Positions 44,036-57,889 of a stretch of DNA of 64,000 bases are shown piece by piece. Position numbers and translations under genes: made by a program. How positions within the stretch are numbered: the stretch's first letter is position 1; every line of letters starts with the position of its first letter. Below the pieces are notes generated by a model. The model was not told where the DNA came from. It was given only the letters and a program-made list of their open reading frames with translations, and did not search any database. This DNA comes from Haliotis asinina (taxonomy: Eukaryota; Mollusca; Gastropoda; Lepetellida; Haliotidae): positions 40,872,747 to 40,936,746 of the forward strand of contig NC_090292.1 in NCBI RefSeq assembly GCF_037392515.1, given 5' to 3'.

Positions 44036-47000
44036 ATTCCATTTAGTGGTGATTGTGGTGTGTAGGTGGAGACACTGACACATACTGGTGGTGTGTAGGT
44101 GGAGACACTGACATATAGTGGTGATTGTGGTGTGTAGGTGGAGACACTTCCATTTAGTGGTGATTGTGGTGTGTAGGTGGAGACACTGACATATAGTGGT
44201 GGTGTGTAGGTGGAGACACTTCCATTTAGTGGTGATTGTGGTGTGTAGGTGGAGACACTGACATGTAGTGGTGGTGTGTAGGTGGAGACACTGACATGTA
44301 GTGGTGGTGTGTAGGTGGAGACACTGACATGTAGTGGTGGTGGTGTGTAGGTGGAGACACTGACATGTCGTGGTGGTGTGTAGGTGGAGACACTGACATA
44401 TAGTGGTGGTGTGTAGGTGGAGACACTGACATATAGTGGTGGTGTGTAGGTGGAGACACTGACATATAGTGGTGGTGTGTAGGTGGAGACACTGACATGT
44501 AGTGGTGGTGTGTAGGTGGAGACACTGACATGTAATGGTGGTGTGTAGGTGGAGACACTGACATATAGTGGTGGTGTGTAGGTGCAGACACCGACATTTA
44601 GTGGTGATGTGTAGGTGGAGACACTGACATGTAGTGGTGGTGTGTAGGTGGAGACACTGACATATAGTGGTGGTGTGTAGGTGGAGACACTGACATGTAA
44701 TGGTGGTGTGTAGGTGGAGACACTGACATATAGTGGTGGTGTGTAGGTGGAGACACTGACATATAGTGGTGGTGTGTAGGTGGAGACACTGACATATAGT
44801 GGTGGTGTGTAGGTGGAGACACTGACATGTAGTGGTGGTGTGTAGGTGGAGACACTGACATATAGTGGTGGTGTGTAGGTGGAGACACTGACATTTAGTG
44901 GTGATGTGTAGGTGGAGACACTGACATGTAGTGGTGGTGTGTAGGTGGAGACACTGACATGTCGTGGTGGTGGTGGTGTGTAGGTGGAGACACTGACATG
45001 TAGTGGTGATTGTGGTGTGTAGGTGGAGACACTGACATGTAGTGGTGGTGTGTAGGTGGAGACACTGACATATAGTGGTGGTGTGTAGGTGGAGACACTG
45101 ACATGTAGTGGTGGTGTGTAGGTGGAGACACTGACATATAGTGGTGGTGTGTAGGTGGAGACACTGACATATAGAGGTGGTGTGTAGGTGGAGACACTGA
45201 CATGTAGTGGTGGTGTGTAGGTGGAGACACTGACATGTAGTGGTGGTGTGTAGGTGGAGACACTGACATATAGAGGTGGTGTGTAGGTGGAGACACTGAC
45301 ATGTAGTGGTGGTGTGTAGGTGGAGACACTGACATGTAGTGGTGGTGTGTAGGTGGAGACACTGACATGTAATGGTGGTGTGTAGGTGGAGACACTGACA
45401 TATAGTGGTGGTGTGTAGGTGCAGACACCGACATTTAGTGGTGATGTGTAGGTGGAGACACTGACATGTAGTGGTGGTGTGTAGGTGGAGACACTGACAT
45501 GTAGTGGTGGTGGTGGTGTGTAGGTGGAGACACTGACATGTAGTGGTGATTGTGGTGTGTAGGTGGAGACACTGACATGTAGTGGTGGTGTGTAGGTGGA
45601 GACACTGACATATAGTGGTGGTGTGTAGGTGGAGACACTGACATGTAGTGGTGGTGTGTAGGTGGAGACACTGACATATAGTGGTGGTGTGTAGGTGGAG
45701 ACACTGACATGTAATGGTGGTGTGTAGGTGGAGACACTGACATGTAGTGGTGGTGTGTAGGTGGACACACTGACATGTCGTGGTGGTGGTGGTGTGTAGG
45801 TGGAGACACTGACATGTAGTGGTGGTGTGTAGGTGGAGACACTGACATGTAATGGTGGTGTGTAGGTGGAGACACTGACATGTAGTGGTGGTGTGTAGGT
45901 GGAGACACTGACATATAGTGGTGGTGTGTAGGTGGAGACACTGACACATAGTGGTGGTGTGTAGGTGGAGACACTGACATGTCGTGGTGGTGGTGGTGTG
46001 TAGGTGGAGACACTGACATGTAGTGGTGATTGTGGTGTGTAGGTGGAGACACTGACATGTAGTGGTGGTGTGTAGGTGGAGACACTGACATATAGTGGTG
46101 GTGTGTAGGTGGAGACACTGACATGTAGTGGTGGTGTGTAGGTGCAGACACCGACATTTAGTGGTGATGTGTAGGTGGAGACACTGACATGTAGTGGTGG
46201 TGTGTAGGTGGAGACACTGACACATAGTGGTGGTGTGTAGGTGGAGACACTGACATGTAGTGGTGGTGTGTAGGTGGAGACACTGACATGTAATGGTGGT
46301 GTGTAGGTGGAGACACTGACATGTAGTGGTAGTGCGCAGGTGGAGACACTTGCATGTAGTGGTGGTGGTGTGTAGGTGGAGACACTCACATGTAGTGGTG
46401 GTGTGTAGGTGCAGACACTGGCATGTACTGTTGGTTGTGTGTAGGTGGAGACACTGTCATGTAGTGGTGGTTGTGTGTAGGTGGAGACACTGGCATGTAG
46501 TAGTGGTCATGTCTAGGGGGAGACAATGACATGTAGTGGTGGTGGTGTGTAGGTGGAGACACTGACATATAGATGTGGTGGTGTGCAGGTGGAGACACTG
46601 ACATGTAGTGGTGGTGTGTAAGTGGAGACACTGACACGTAGTGGTGGTGTATAGGTGGAGACACTGACGTGTAGTGGTGGTGTGTAGGTGCAGACACCGA
46701 CATTTAGTGGTGATGTGTAGGTGGAGACACTGACATGTAGTGGTGGTGTGTAGGTGGAGACACTGACATGTAGTGGTGGTGTGTAGGTGGAGACACTGGC
46801 ATGTAGTGGTGGTGTGTAGGTGGAGACACTGACATGTAGTGGTGGTGGTGTGTAGGTGGATACACTGACATGTAGTGGTGGTGTGTAGGTGGAGACACTG
46901 GCATGTAGTGGTGGTGTGTAGGTGGAGACACAGGCATGTAGTAGTGGTCATGTCTAGGGGGAGACAATGACATGTAGTGGTTGGTGGTGTGAAGGTAGAG

Positions 47001-47124
47001 ACACTGACATGTACTGGTGGTGGTGTGTAGGTGGAGAGACTGACATGTAGTGGTGGTGGTGTGTAGGTGGAGAGACTGACATGTAGTGGTGGTGGTGTCT
47101 AGGTGGAGACACTGACATGTAGTG

Positions 47125-50100
47125 TTGGTGGTGTGTAGGTGGAGACACTGGCATGTAGTGGTGGTGTGTAGGTGGAGACACAGGCATGTAGTAGTGGTCA
47201 TGTCTAGGGGGAGACAATGACATGTAGTGGTTGGTGGTGTGAAGGTAGAGACACTGACATGTAGTGGTGGTGGTGTGTAGGTGGAGAGACTGACATGTAG
47301 TGGTGGTGGTGTGTAGGTGGAGACACTGACATGTAGTGGTGGTGGTGTCTAGGTGGAGACACTGACATGTAGTGGTGGTGGTGTGTAGGTGGAGACACTG
47401 ACATGTACTTGTGGTGTATAGATGGAGACACTGGCATGTAGTGGTGGTGGTGTGTAGGTGGAGACACTGACATGTAGTTGTGGTGTATAGATGGAGACAC
47501 TGACATGTAGTGGTGGTGGTGTAAAGATGGATACACTGACATGTAGTGGTGGTGGTGTGTAGGTGGAGACACTGACATGTACTGGTGGTGGTGTGTAGGT
47601 GGAGACACTGGCATGTAGTAGTGGTCATGTCTAGGGGGGGACAATGACATGTAGTGGTGGTGGTGTGTACGTGGATACACTGACATGTAGTGGTGGTGGT
47701 GTGTAGGTGGAGACACTGACATGTAGTGGTGGTGGTGTGTAGGTGGAGACACTGGCATGTAGTAGTGGTCATGTCTAGGGGGAGATAATGACATGTAGTG
47801 GTGGTGGTGTGTAGGTGGAGACACTGACATGTAGTGGTGGTGGTGTGTAGGTGGAGACACTGACATGTAGTAGTGGTGGTGTGTAGGTGGAGACACTCAC
47901 ATGTAGATGTGGTGGTGTGCAGGTGGAGACATTGACATGTAGTGGTGGTGTGTAAGTGGAGACACTGTCAAGTAGTGGTGGTGTATAGGTGGAGACACTG
48001 ACATGTAGTGGTGGTGTGTAGGTGCAGACGCCGACATTTAGTGGTGATGTGTAGGTGGAGACAGTGATATGTAGTGGTGGTGTGTAGGTGGAGACACTGA
48101 CATGTAATGGTGGTGTGTAGGTATAGACACTGACATGTAGTGGTAGTGTGTAGGTGGAGACACTGGCATGTAGTTGTGGTGTATAGATGGAGACACTGAC
48201 ATGTAGTGGTGGTGGTGTGTAGGTGGAGACACTGACATGTAGTGGTGGTGGTGTGTAGGTGGAGACACTGACATGTAGTGGTGGTGGTGTGTAGGTGGAG
48301 ACACTGGCATGTAGTAGTGGTCATGTCTAGGGGGAGACAATGACATGTAGTGGTGGTGGTGTGTAGGTGGAGACACTGACATGTAGTGGTGGTGGTGTGT
48401 AGGTGGAGACACTGACATGTAGTAGTGGTGGTGTGTAGGTGGAGACACTCACATGTAGATGTGGTGGTGTGCAGGTGGAGACATTGACATGTAGTGGTGG
48501 TGTGTAAGTGGAGACACTGTCAAGTAGTGGTGGTGTATAGGTGGAGACACTGACATGTAGTGGTGGTGGTGTGTAGGTGGAGACACTGACATGTAGTAGT
48601 GGTGGTGTGTAGGTGGAGACACTCACATGTAGATGTGGTGGTGTGCAGGTGGAGACATTGACATGTAGTGGTGGTGTGTAAGTGGAGACACTGTCAAGTG
48701 GTGGTGTATAGGTGGAGACACTGACATGTAGTGGTGGTGTGTAGGTGCAGACACCGACATTTAGTGGTGATGTGTAGGTGGAGACACTGACATGTAGTGG
48801 TGGTGTGTAGGTGGAGACACTGACATGTAATGGTGGTGTGTAGGTATAGACACTGACATGTAGTGGTAGTGTGTAGGTGGAGACACTGGCATGTAGTGGT
48901 GGTGGTGTGTAGGTGGAGACACTCACATGTAGTGGTGGTGTGTAGGTGCAGGCACTGCCATGTAGTGGTGGTGGTGTGTAGGTGGAGAGACTGAGATGTA
49001 GTGGTGGTGGTGTGTAGGTGGAGACACTGACATGTAGTGGTGGTGGTGTGTAGGTGGAGACACTGACATGTAGTAATGGAGGTGTGTAGGTGGAGACACT
49101 GACATGTAGTGGTGGTGGTGTGTAGGTGGAGACACTGACATGCATTTGGGGTGGTGTGTATGAGGGGAAACTAACATTCAGTGGTGGTGGTGTGTAGGTG
49201 GATACACTGATATGTAGTAGTGGTTGTGTGTAGGTGGAGACACTGACATGTAGTGGCGGTGTCTAGGTGGAGAGACTGACATGTAGCGGTAGTGTGTAGG
49301 TGGAAACACTGACATGTAGAGGTGGTGGTGTCTAGGTGGAGACACTGGCATGTAGTGGTGGTGGTGTGTAGGTGGAGACACTGACATGCATTGGTGGTGG
49401 TGTTTAGGAGGAGACACTGACATGTAGTGGTGGTGGTGTGTAGGTGGAGACACTGACATGTAGTGGTGGTTCTGTGTAGGTGGAGACACTGACATGTAGT
49501 TGTGGTGTGTAGATGGAGACACTGACATGTAGTGGTGGTGGTGTGTAGGTGGAGACACTGACATGTAGTGGTGGTGGTGTGTAGGTGCAGACACTGACAT
49601 GTACTAGTGGAGGTGTGTAGTTGGAGACACTGACATGTAATGGTGGTGTGTAGGTGGAGACACTGACATGTAGCGGTAGTGTGTAGGTGGAGAGAATGAC
49701 ATGTAGTAATGGTGATGGTGTGTAAATGGAGACAATGACATGTAGTGGTGGTGGTGTGTAGGTGGATACACAGACATGTAGTGGTGGTGGAGTGTAGGTG
49801 GAGACACTGACATGTAGTGGTGGTGGTGTGTAGGTGGATACACTGGCATGTAGTGATGGTTCTGTGTAGGTGAAGACACTGACATTTAGTGGTGGTGGTG
49901 TGTAGGTGGAAACACTGACATATAGTTGTGGTGTGTTGGTGGAGACACTGACATGTAGTGGTGGTGGTGTGTAGGTGGAAACACTGACATGTGTTGGTGG
50001 TGTGTAGGTGGAGACACTGGCCTGTAGTGGTGGTGGTGTGTAGGTGGATACACTGACATGTAGTAGTGGTGGTGTGTAGGTGGATACACTGACATGTGGT

Positions 50101-50599
50101 GGTGGTGTGCAGGTGGAGACACTGACATGTAGTGCTGGTGGTGTGTAGGTGGTGACACTGACATGTAGTGGTGGTGGTGTGTAGGTGGAGACACTGGCAT
50201 GTAGTAATGGAGGTGTGTAGGTGGAGACACTGACATGTAGTGGTGGTGGTGTGTAGGTGGAGACACTGGCGTGTAGTGGTGGTGGTGTGTAGGTGGATAC
50301 ACTGGCATGTAGTGATGGTTCTGTGTAAGTGAAGACACTGACATGTAGTCTTGGTGGTGTCTAGGTGGAGACACTGATATGTAGTGGTGGTGGTGTGTAG
50401 GTGGAGGCACTGACATGTAGTGGTGGTGGTGTGTAGGTGGAGACACTGACATGTAGTTGTGGTGTGTAGGTGGAGACACTGACATGTAGTGGTGGTGGTG
50501 TGTAGATGGAGACACTGACACGTAGTGGTGGTGGTGTCTAGGTGGAGGCACTGACATGTAGTGGTGGTGGTGTCTAGGTGGAGACACTGACATGTAGTG
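47125..50599 (+). repeat. Higher-order block, copy A (3,475 bp)
   Basis: Matches the next block at a constant 3,475-bp offset over its whole length, with only scattered base changes seen (for example 49159 region TATGAGG against 52634 region TAGGAGG). Boundaries are approximate because the block is built of the same units. Confidence 0.88.
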
Positions 50600-53500
50600 G
50601 TTGTGGTGTGTAGGTGGAGACACTGGCATGTAGTGGTGGTGTGTAGGTGGAGACACAGGCATGTAGTAGTGGTCATGTCTAGGGGGAGACAATGACATGT
50701 AGTGGTTGGTGGTGTGAAGGTAGAGACACTGACATGTAGTGGTGGTGGTGTGTAGGTGGAGAGACTGACATGTAGTGGTGGTGGTGTGTAGGTGGAGACA
50801 CTGACATGTAGTGGTGGTGGTGTCTAGGTGGAGACACTGACATGTAGTGGTGGTGGTGTGTAGGTGGAGACACTGACATGTACTTGTGGTGTATAGATGG
50901 AGACACTGGCATGTAGTGGTGGTGGTGTGTAGGTGGAGACACTGACATGTAGTTGTGGTGTATAGATGGAGACACTGACATGTAGTGGTGGTGGTGTAAA
51001 GATGGATACACTGACATGTAGTGGTGGTGGTGTGTAGGTGGAGACACTGACATGTACTGGTGGTGGTGTGTAGGTGGAGACACTGGCATGTAGTAGTGGT
51101 CATGTCTAGGGGGGGACAATGACATGTAGTGGTGGTGGTGTGTACGTGGATACACTGACATGTAGTGGTGGTGGTGTGTAGGTGGAGACACTGACATGTA
51201 GTGGTGGTGGTGTGTAGGTGGAGACACTGGCATGTAGTAGTGGTCATGTCTAGGGGGAGATAATGACATGTAGTGGTGGTGGTGTGTAGGTGGAGACACT
51301 GACATGTAGTGGTAGTGGTGTGTAGGTGGAGACACTGACATGTAGTAGTGGTGGTGTGTAGGTGGAGACACTCACATGTAGATGTGGTGGTGTGCAGGTG
51401 GAGACATTGACATGTAGTGGTGGTGTGTAAGTGGAGACACTGTCAAGTAGTGGTGGTGTATAGGTGGAGACACTGACATGTAGTGGTGGTGTGTAGGTGC
51501 AGACGCCGACATTTAGTGGTGATGTGTAGGTGGAGACAGTGATATGTAGTGGTGGTGTGTAGGTGGAGACACTGACATGTAATGGTGGTGTGTAGGTATA
51601 GACACTGACATGTAGTGGTAGTGTGTAGGTGGAGACACTGGCATGTAGTTGTGGTGTATAGATGGAGACACTGACATGTAGTGGTGGTGGTGTGTAGGTG
51701 GAGACACTGACATGTAGTGGTGGTGGTGTGTAGGTGGAGACACTGACATGTAGTGGTGGTGGTGTGTAGGTGGAGACACTGGCATGTAGTAGTGGTCATG
51801 TCTAGGGGGAGACAATGACATGTAGTGGTGGTGGTGTGTAGGTGGAGACACTGACATGTAGTGGTGGTGGTGTGTAGGTGGAGACACTGACATGTAGTAG
51901 TGGTGGTGTGTAGGTGGAGACACTCACATGTAGATGTGGTGGTGTGCAGGTGGAGACATTGACATGTAGTGGTGGTGTGTAAGTGGAGACACTGTCAAGT
52001 AGTGGTGGTGTATAGGTGGAGACACTGACATGTAGTGGTGGTGGTGTGTAGGTGGAGACACTGACATGTAGTAGTGGTGGTGTGTAGGTGGAGACACTCA
52101 CATGTAGATGTGGTGGTGTGCAGGTGGAGACATTGACATGTAGTGGTGGTGTGTAAGTGGAGACACTGTCAAGTGGTGGTGTATAGGTGGAGACACTGAC
52201 ATGTAGTGGTGGTGTGTAGGTGCAGACACCGACATTTAGTGGTGATGTGTAGGTGGAGACACTGACATGTAGTGGTGGTGTGTAGGTGGAGACACTGACA
52301 TGTAATGGTGGTGTGTAGGCATAGACACTGACATGTAGTGGTAGTGTGTAGGTGGAGACACTGGCATGTAGTGGTGGTGGTGTGTAGGTGGAGACACTCA
52401 CATGTAGTGGTGGTGTGTAGGTGCAGGCACTGCCATGTAGTGGTGGTGGTGTGTAGGTGGAGAGACTGAGATGTAGTGGTGGTGGTGTGTAGGTGGAGAC
52501 ACTGACATGTAGTGGTGGTGGTGTGTAGGTGGAGACACTGACATGTTGTAATGGAGGTGTGTAGGTGGAGACACTGACATGTAGTGGTGGTGGTGTGTAG
52601 GTGGAGACACTGACATGCATTTGGGGTGGTGTGTAGGAGGGGAAACTAACATTCAGTGGTGGTGGTGTGTAGGTGGATACACTGATATGTAGTAGTGGTT
52701 GTGTGTAGGTGGAGACACTGACATGTAGTGGCGGTGTCTAGGTGGAGAAACTGACATGTAGCGGTAGTGTGTAGGTGGAAACACTGACATGTAGAGGTGG
52801 TGGTGTCTAGGTGGAGACACTGGCATGTAGTGGTGGTGGTGTGTAGGTGGAGACACTGACATGCATTGGTGGTGGTGTTTAGGAGGAGACACTGACATGT
52901 AGTGGTGGTGGTGTGTAGGTGGAGACACTGACATGTAGTGGTGGTTCTGTGTAGGTGGAGACACTGACATGTAGTTGTGGTGTGTAGATGGAGACACTGA
53001 CATGTAGTGGTGGTGGTGTGTAGGTGGAGACACTGACATGTAGTGGTGGTGGTGTGTAGGTGCAGACACTGACATGTACTAGTGGAGGTGTGTAGTTGGA
53101 GACACTGACATGTAATGGTGGTGTGTAGGTGGAGACACTGACATGTAGCGGTAGTGTGTAGGTGGAGAGAATGACATGTAGTAATGGTGATGGTGTGTAA
53201 ATGGAGACAATGACATGTAGTGGTGGTGGTGTGTAGGTGGATACACAGACATGTAGTGGTGGTGGAGTGTAGGTGGAGACACTGACATGTAGTGGTGGTG
53301 GTGTGTAGGTGGATACACTGGCATGTAGTGATGGTTCTGTGTAGGTGAAGACACTGACATTTAGTGGTGGTGGTGTGTAGGTGGATACACTGACATATAG
53401 TTGTGGTGTGTTGGTGGAGACACTGACATGTAGTGGTGGTGGTGTGTAGGTGGAAACACTGACATGTGTTGGTGGTGTGTAGGTGGAGACACTGGCCTGT

Positions 53501-54074
53501 AGTGGTGGTGGTGTGTAGGTGGATACACTGACATGTAGTAGTGGTGGTGTGTAGGTGGATACACTGACATGTGGTGGTGGTGTGCAGGTGGAGACACTGA
53601 CATGTAGTGCTGGTGGTGTGTAGGTGGTGACACTTACATGTAGTGGTGGTGGTGTGTAGGTGGAGACACTGGCATGTAGTAATGGAGGTGTGTAGGTGGA
53701 GACACTGACATGTAGTGGTGGTGGTGTGTAGGTGGAGACACTGGCGTGTAGTGGTGGTGGTGTGTAGGTGGATACACTGGCATGTAGTGATGGTTCTGTG
53801 TAAGTGAAGACACTGACATGTAGTCTTGGTGGTGTCTAGGTGGAGACACTGATATGTAGTGGTGGTGGTGTGTAGGTGGAGGCACTGACATGTAGTGGTG
53901 GTGGTGTGTAGGTGGAGACACTGACATGTAGTTGTGGTGTGTAGGTGGAGACACTGACATGTAGTGGTGGTGGTGTGTAGATGGAGACACTGACACGTAG
54001 TGGTGGTGGTGTCTAGGTGGAGGCACTGACATGTAGTGGTGGTGGTGTGTAGGTGGAGGCACTGACATGTAGTG
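50600..54074 (+). repeat. Higher-order block, copy B (3,475 bp)
   Basis: Tandem partner of copy A. Corresponding marker units sit exactly 3,475 bp further on (47204 to 50679, 48038 to 51513, 49178 to 52653, 49604 to 53079). Confidence 0.88.
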
Positions 54075-55060
54075 GTGGTGGTGTGTAGGTGGAGGCACTG
54101 ACATGTAGTGGTGGTGGTGTGTAGGTGGATAAACTGACATGTGGTGGTGGTGGTGTGTAGGTGGAGACACTGACATGTAGTGGTGGTGGTGTGTAGGTGG
54201 AGACACTGACATGTAGTGGTGGCGGAGTGTAGGTGGAGACACCGACATTTAGTGGTGGTGTGTAGGTGGAGACACTGACATGTAGTGGTGGCGGAGTGTA
54301 GGTGGAGACAATGACATGTAGTGGTGGTGTGTAGGTGGAGACACTGACATGTAGTGGTGGCGGAGTGTAGGTGGAGACACTGACATGTAGTGGTGGTGGT
54401 GTGTAGGTGGAGATAATGACATGTAGTGGTGGTGGTGTGTAGGTGGAGACACTGACATGTTGTGGTGGTAGTGTGTAGGTGGAGACACTGACATGTGGTG
54501 GTGGTGTGTAGGTGGAGACACTGACATGTAGTGGTGGTGGTGTGTAGGTGGTGACACTGACATTTAGTGGTGGTGTGTAGGTGGAGACAATGAAATGTAG
54601 TAATGGTGGTGGTGTCTAGGTTGAGACACTGACATGTAGTGGTGGTGGTGTGTAGGTGGAGACACTCACATTTAGTGGTGGTGGTGTGTAGGTGGAGACA
54701 CTGACATGTAGTGGTGGTGGTGTGTAGGTGGAGACACTGACATGTAGTAGTGATGTGTAGGTGGAGACACTGACATGTAGTGGTGGTGGTGTGTAGATGG
54801 AGATACTGACATGTAGTGGTGGTGGTGTTTAGTTGGAGAGAATGACATGTAGTGGTGGTGGTGTGTAGGTGGAGACACTGACATGTAGTGATGGTGGTGT
54901 GTAGGTGATGACACTGACATGTAGTGGTGGTGGTGTGTAGGGGGTGACAATGACATGTAGTGGTAGTGGTGATGTATAGTTGATGAGAATGTCATGTAGT
55001 GGTTGCGGTGTGTAGGTGATGACAATGACATTTAGTGTTGGTGGTGGTTGTCGGTGCGGA

Positions 55061-56340
55061 AACTGATGTATCTGGGCGCTGTTAATATTAATTTTGTCAA
55101 ACAGGAAACGCCTGCTCAAAATTAGTATCGTATTCTATTGCATTCAGATGCTTGATGTGAAAGTCAAAGAAGTCCGAATCGATGCTTCTTCCGAAATTGA
55201 GAGTGCGACAATGACTCGTTTGTATTGTAACGTACTGGCTAGTGACCAGATATCGCCACTTTTGGGGAGTTTTAACAATTTGCTCCATTATTTCATAACA
55301 TAACGAAACAAAATTTATCTTGATGATAGATTAGCTAGACACCGATGTTTCCTGCTTGTTTACAGTTGCCAATCGAGTCTCTGCGGAACGCGGTCAACAG
55401 GAAGCGCGGTAGCACATATTCTGCTTCCCCAACAACTAACAAGACTAGTTATCGAAATAAGTTGGTCATGTTATTCACAAAATGTGACATAAATTTGGTA
55501 ATAAACTATTTGGTTTCAAACATTGACAGGTTTTTTTTCTTTCGCCCGCCTTGCTTGTTCACTGTTTACATCCATTTAATCTTGCAGAATTAATAGGATG
55601 TCGATGTCAAGGCTTTGTAGGCTCTGCATGGAATGTTCTGTACGATACTGAAGCCATTCACGAGCCCGTTTCTTGTGGGGTTTGTTAGGAGACTCGACAT
55701 ATTGCTGCATATCAATATCAATATAAACACTACATTAACAGATCAACATGCTGCAGTGAGGGGCGCGTAAGATATCCTTTCGGACAATAACATGTCTCAC
55801 AAGAATCTTCACGTTGAAAACATGTCCAACTTTTCAGACTAGATAAACACTTGATAAAAGAATGATTCACACTATCCCAGCAACAGTCTTATCAAATCAT
55901 ATTTACTTAACTAAGGTAACAAACATTTCTGTCAATAATTTGCGGAACAACTCACTTTCACGTGAATTTGCTTGTTGGAGAACGTAGATCCACCTTCGGC
56001 ATGAATGACCGTGACCTTGTATGGGTGTAAAGGGCAGATAATTAAACGCATTTATTTGAGTGCTTTCCCCTGCTCTCTGAGGGACACCTTGCATGCTATG
56101 TACTTGACAACTACATATTTAATTTCTCACATCCGATTTTGACATACTACTTGGTCATACGGGACTGCATAAATATGTTGTGGTAAACAACCGCGATATA
56201 TTATTGCATGGTATTGTAATGTGGACCACATATCAGTGGTGATCCGACTAACTGAAATAATCGAAGACTGGTTGTAGTGAATAAACAACCAAGCAATCGT
56301 TTATGTATTTCTCATAATTCAACATTCGGAATATTTGTTT
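55061..56340. other. Intergenic stretch
   Basis: Several 60-80 codon frames without motifs; nothing supported. Confidence 0.3.
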
Positions 56341-56349
56341 GAAATAACT

Positions 56350-56403
56350 ATTTATTTATTCATTCATTCATTCATTCATTCATTCATTTATTTATTTATT
56401 TGC
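56350..56403. repeat. (ATTC)n/(ATTT)n microsatellite
   Basis: About 50 bp of TTCA repeats flanked by TTTA repeats. Confidence 0.95.
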
Positions 56404-56699
56404 CTATGTCATTAAATACATTACATTACACTTTCATTTACCCACCGACTGCTTCCATCATTGAACCAATGCATATTTTGCTCACTGGTGCAGCACTGGT
56501 ACAACCAGATTGCCAACATTGTTGTACCAGTGCAAATTACCCCCAAATTACAACAATTACAAATATGAACTAGATTTAACTGCTATTGCATTTGGTTTAA
56601 AACTGCCTTCATTTGTGTTGAATGGTGATGAAACTGGAAACGCATACACATTTATTTACAAACTCATTCATCAGTTCCTGTTTTGGCTTCGCTTTCTCT

Positions 56700-56925
56700 C
56701 CAGTTGGAATTAAAGACAATGCCAAGGCTTCATCCTTCCATACAACATCAAACTATCGGCAAACATGGAAACCCGGTATTAAGGATCACACCAGCTGGAA
56801 TTAAGACAATACCAAGGCTACATTTCCATACAACATCAAACAACTTCCATACAACATCAAACTATCGGCAAACATGGAAACCCGATATTAAGGATCACAC
56901 CAGCTGGAATTAAAGACATTTTTTT
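56700..56925 (+). repeat. Tandem repeat, about 92-110 bp, two to three copies
   Basis: GGAATTAAAGACAATGCCAA occurs near 56705, 56797 and 56907 (partial), each preceded by CATCAAACTATCGGCAAACA and GGATCACACCAGCTGG. The second unit has an extra TTCCATACAACATCAAAC. Confidence 0.9.
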
Positions 56926-57755
56926 CCGGGCCAGTTGGTAGGCATTGAAAATATGTCACCTTCACCTGGTAACATATTGTCAATGCCTCGACCGACCGAC
57001 TGACTTTGTAGACCTTGATGCAAGTATAGCATTTCACTTGTGTCTAGGGTTACATCACCTACCCTATTTTGTTTATTTCGCTCTTTTAGTTTTTATGATT
57101 AGTGTTAGGTGTTTTTGTATTGAGTTTCGTAGTCACCTTCTCTCTCTTGGTATATTTTTCACGTTAATTTGATGTTTGGGGTTAGTGTTTTAGGCGGTGT
57201 TACGTTTGTACTTTTATCTCCAGTTTTACGTTCTCTCATTGTCAGTGTATTATTCAGTTATACGCACCGCGGTATTCATGGTTTATGCTTTAAATTTATG
57301 TCATTTATGTTTGGGTTAGCGGTTTAGTTTTAACTTTCTCGGTCTTGATGTTTTTAGCTTTAAGGTTATGTCATTTAGGTTAATTCGGAATGGGTTAGTG
57401 ATTTAGTGTAGAGAGAAGGACGTAGACTTCCAGTTTTAATTTTGTCATTTTGATTGGAGGTTAATGGTTTGGATTAGAGGGGAACGGTGTTAGCTTGTTC
57501 TTTTAATTTAGCATGCACCATGATAACCATGGCTCACGAATTCAATACCCATACAGTTGCCGTACATAATGGACAGATACCTCAAATATGTTAACACAAA
57601 TGTATAATTCAAATCATGAAACCTGGTTGTTGGCAGTTGAACTGCTACACGTGATAAACAACACATACTACATTTTACATCAACATGCATAACAAAAGCT
57701 CAGAAAACGTCAATGTCCGTCTGGCATGTCATGCCGTCGCATATGCCCATCAAGT
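56926..57755. other. T-rich intergenic stretch
   Basis: Recurring GGTTAGTG/TTTAGTTTT motifs between 57150 and 57490, too irregular for a defined tandem repeat. No gene. Confidence 0.35.
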
Positions 57756-57889
57756 AGATGCCTCACGTAAAAATCTGTAGAAACTACAGCAATAGACCGC
57801 TCATTTCCCATATGCCACGCCTTAGGGAATCGCAAAGATTTGACACGGCAAATCATGAACAATTACCACCAAATCGCCTTGGAGCCTCC

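Larger units (their letters stand above)
44036..55060 (+). repeat. 11-kb GTGGTGTGTAGGTGGAGACA minisatellite
   Basis: Continuous array of roughly 320 units (estimated from length). The basic unit is 33 bp (GGTGGAGACACTGACATGTA plus GTGGTGGTGTGTA) or 36 bp with an extra GGT, with rarer longer forms carrying GATTGTGGT. The + strand is G/T-rich and C-poor. Up to 46.4 kb units are mainly 33 bp; beyond that 36-bp units dominate. Variant marker units (GCAGACACCGACATTTAGTG; GATGTGGTGGTGTGCAGG; GTCATGTCTAGGGGGAGACA) recur and define higher-order blocks. The array degrades at both ends. Minus-strand frames are open for up to 790 codons because units are mostly multiples of 3 and lack stops. Confidence 0.98.

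Noticed and set aside
44017..55060. Large His/Thr/Pro-rich or Val/Ser/Thr-rich proteins on the minus strand
   Set aside because: Every such frame lies wholly inside the minisatellite, several overlap in different frames, and beyond 46.4 kb they switch frame unit by unit. No start context or non-repeat domain.
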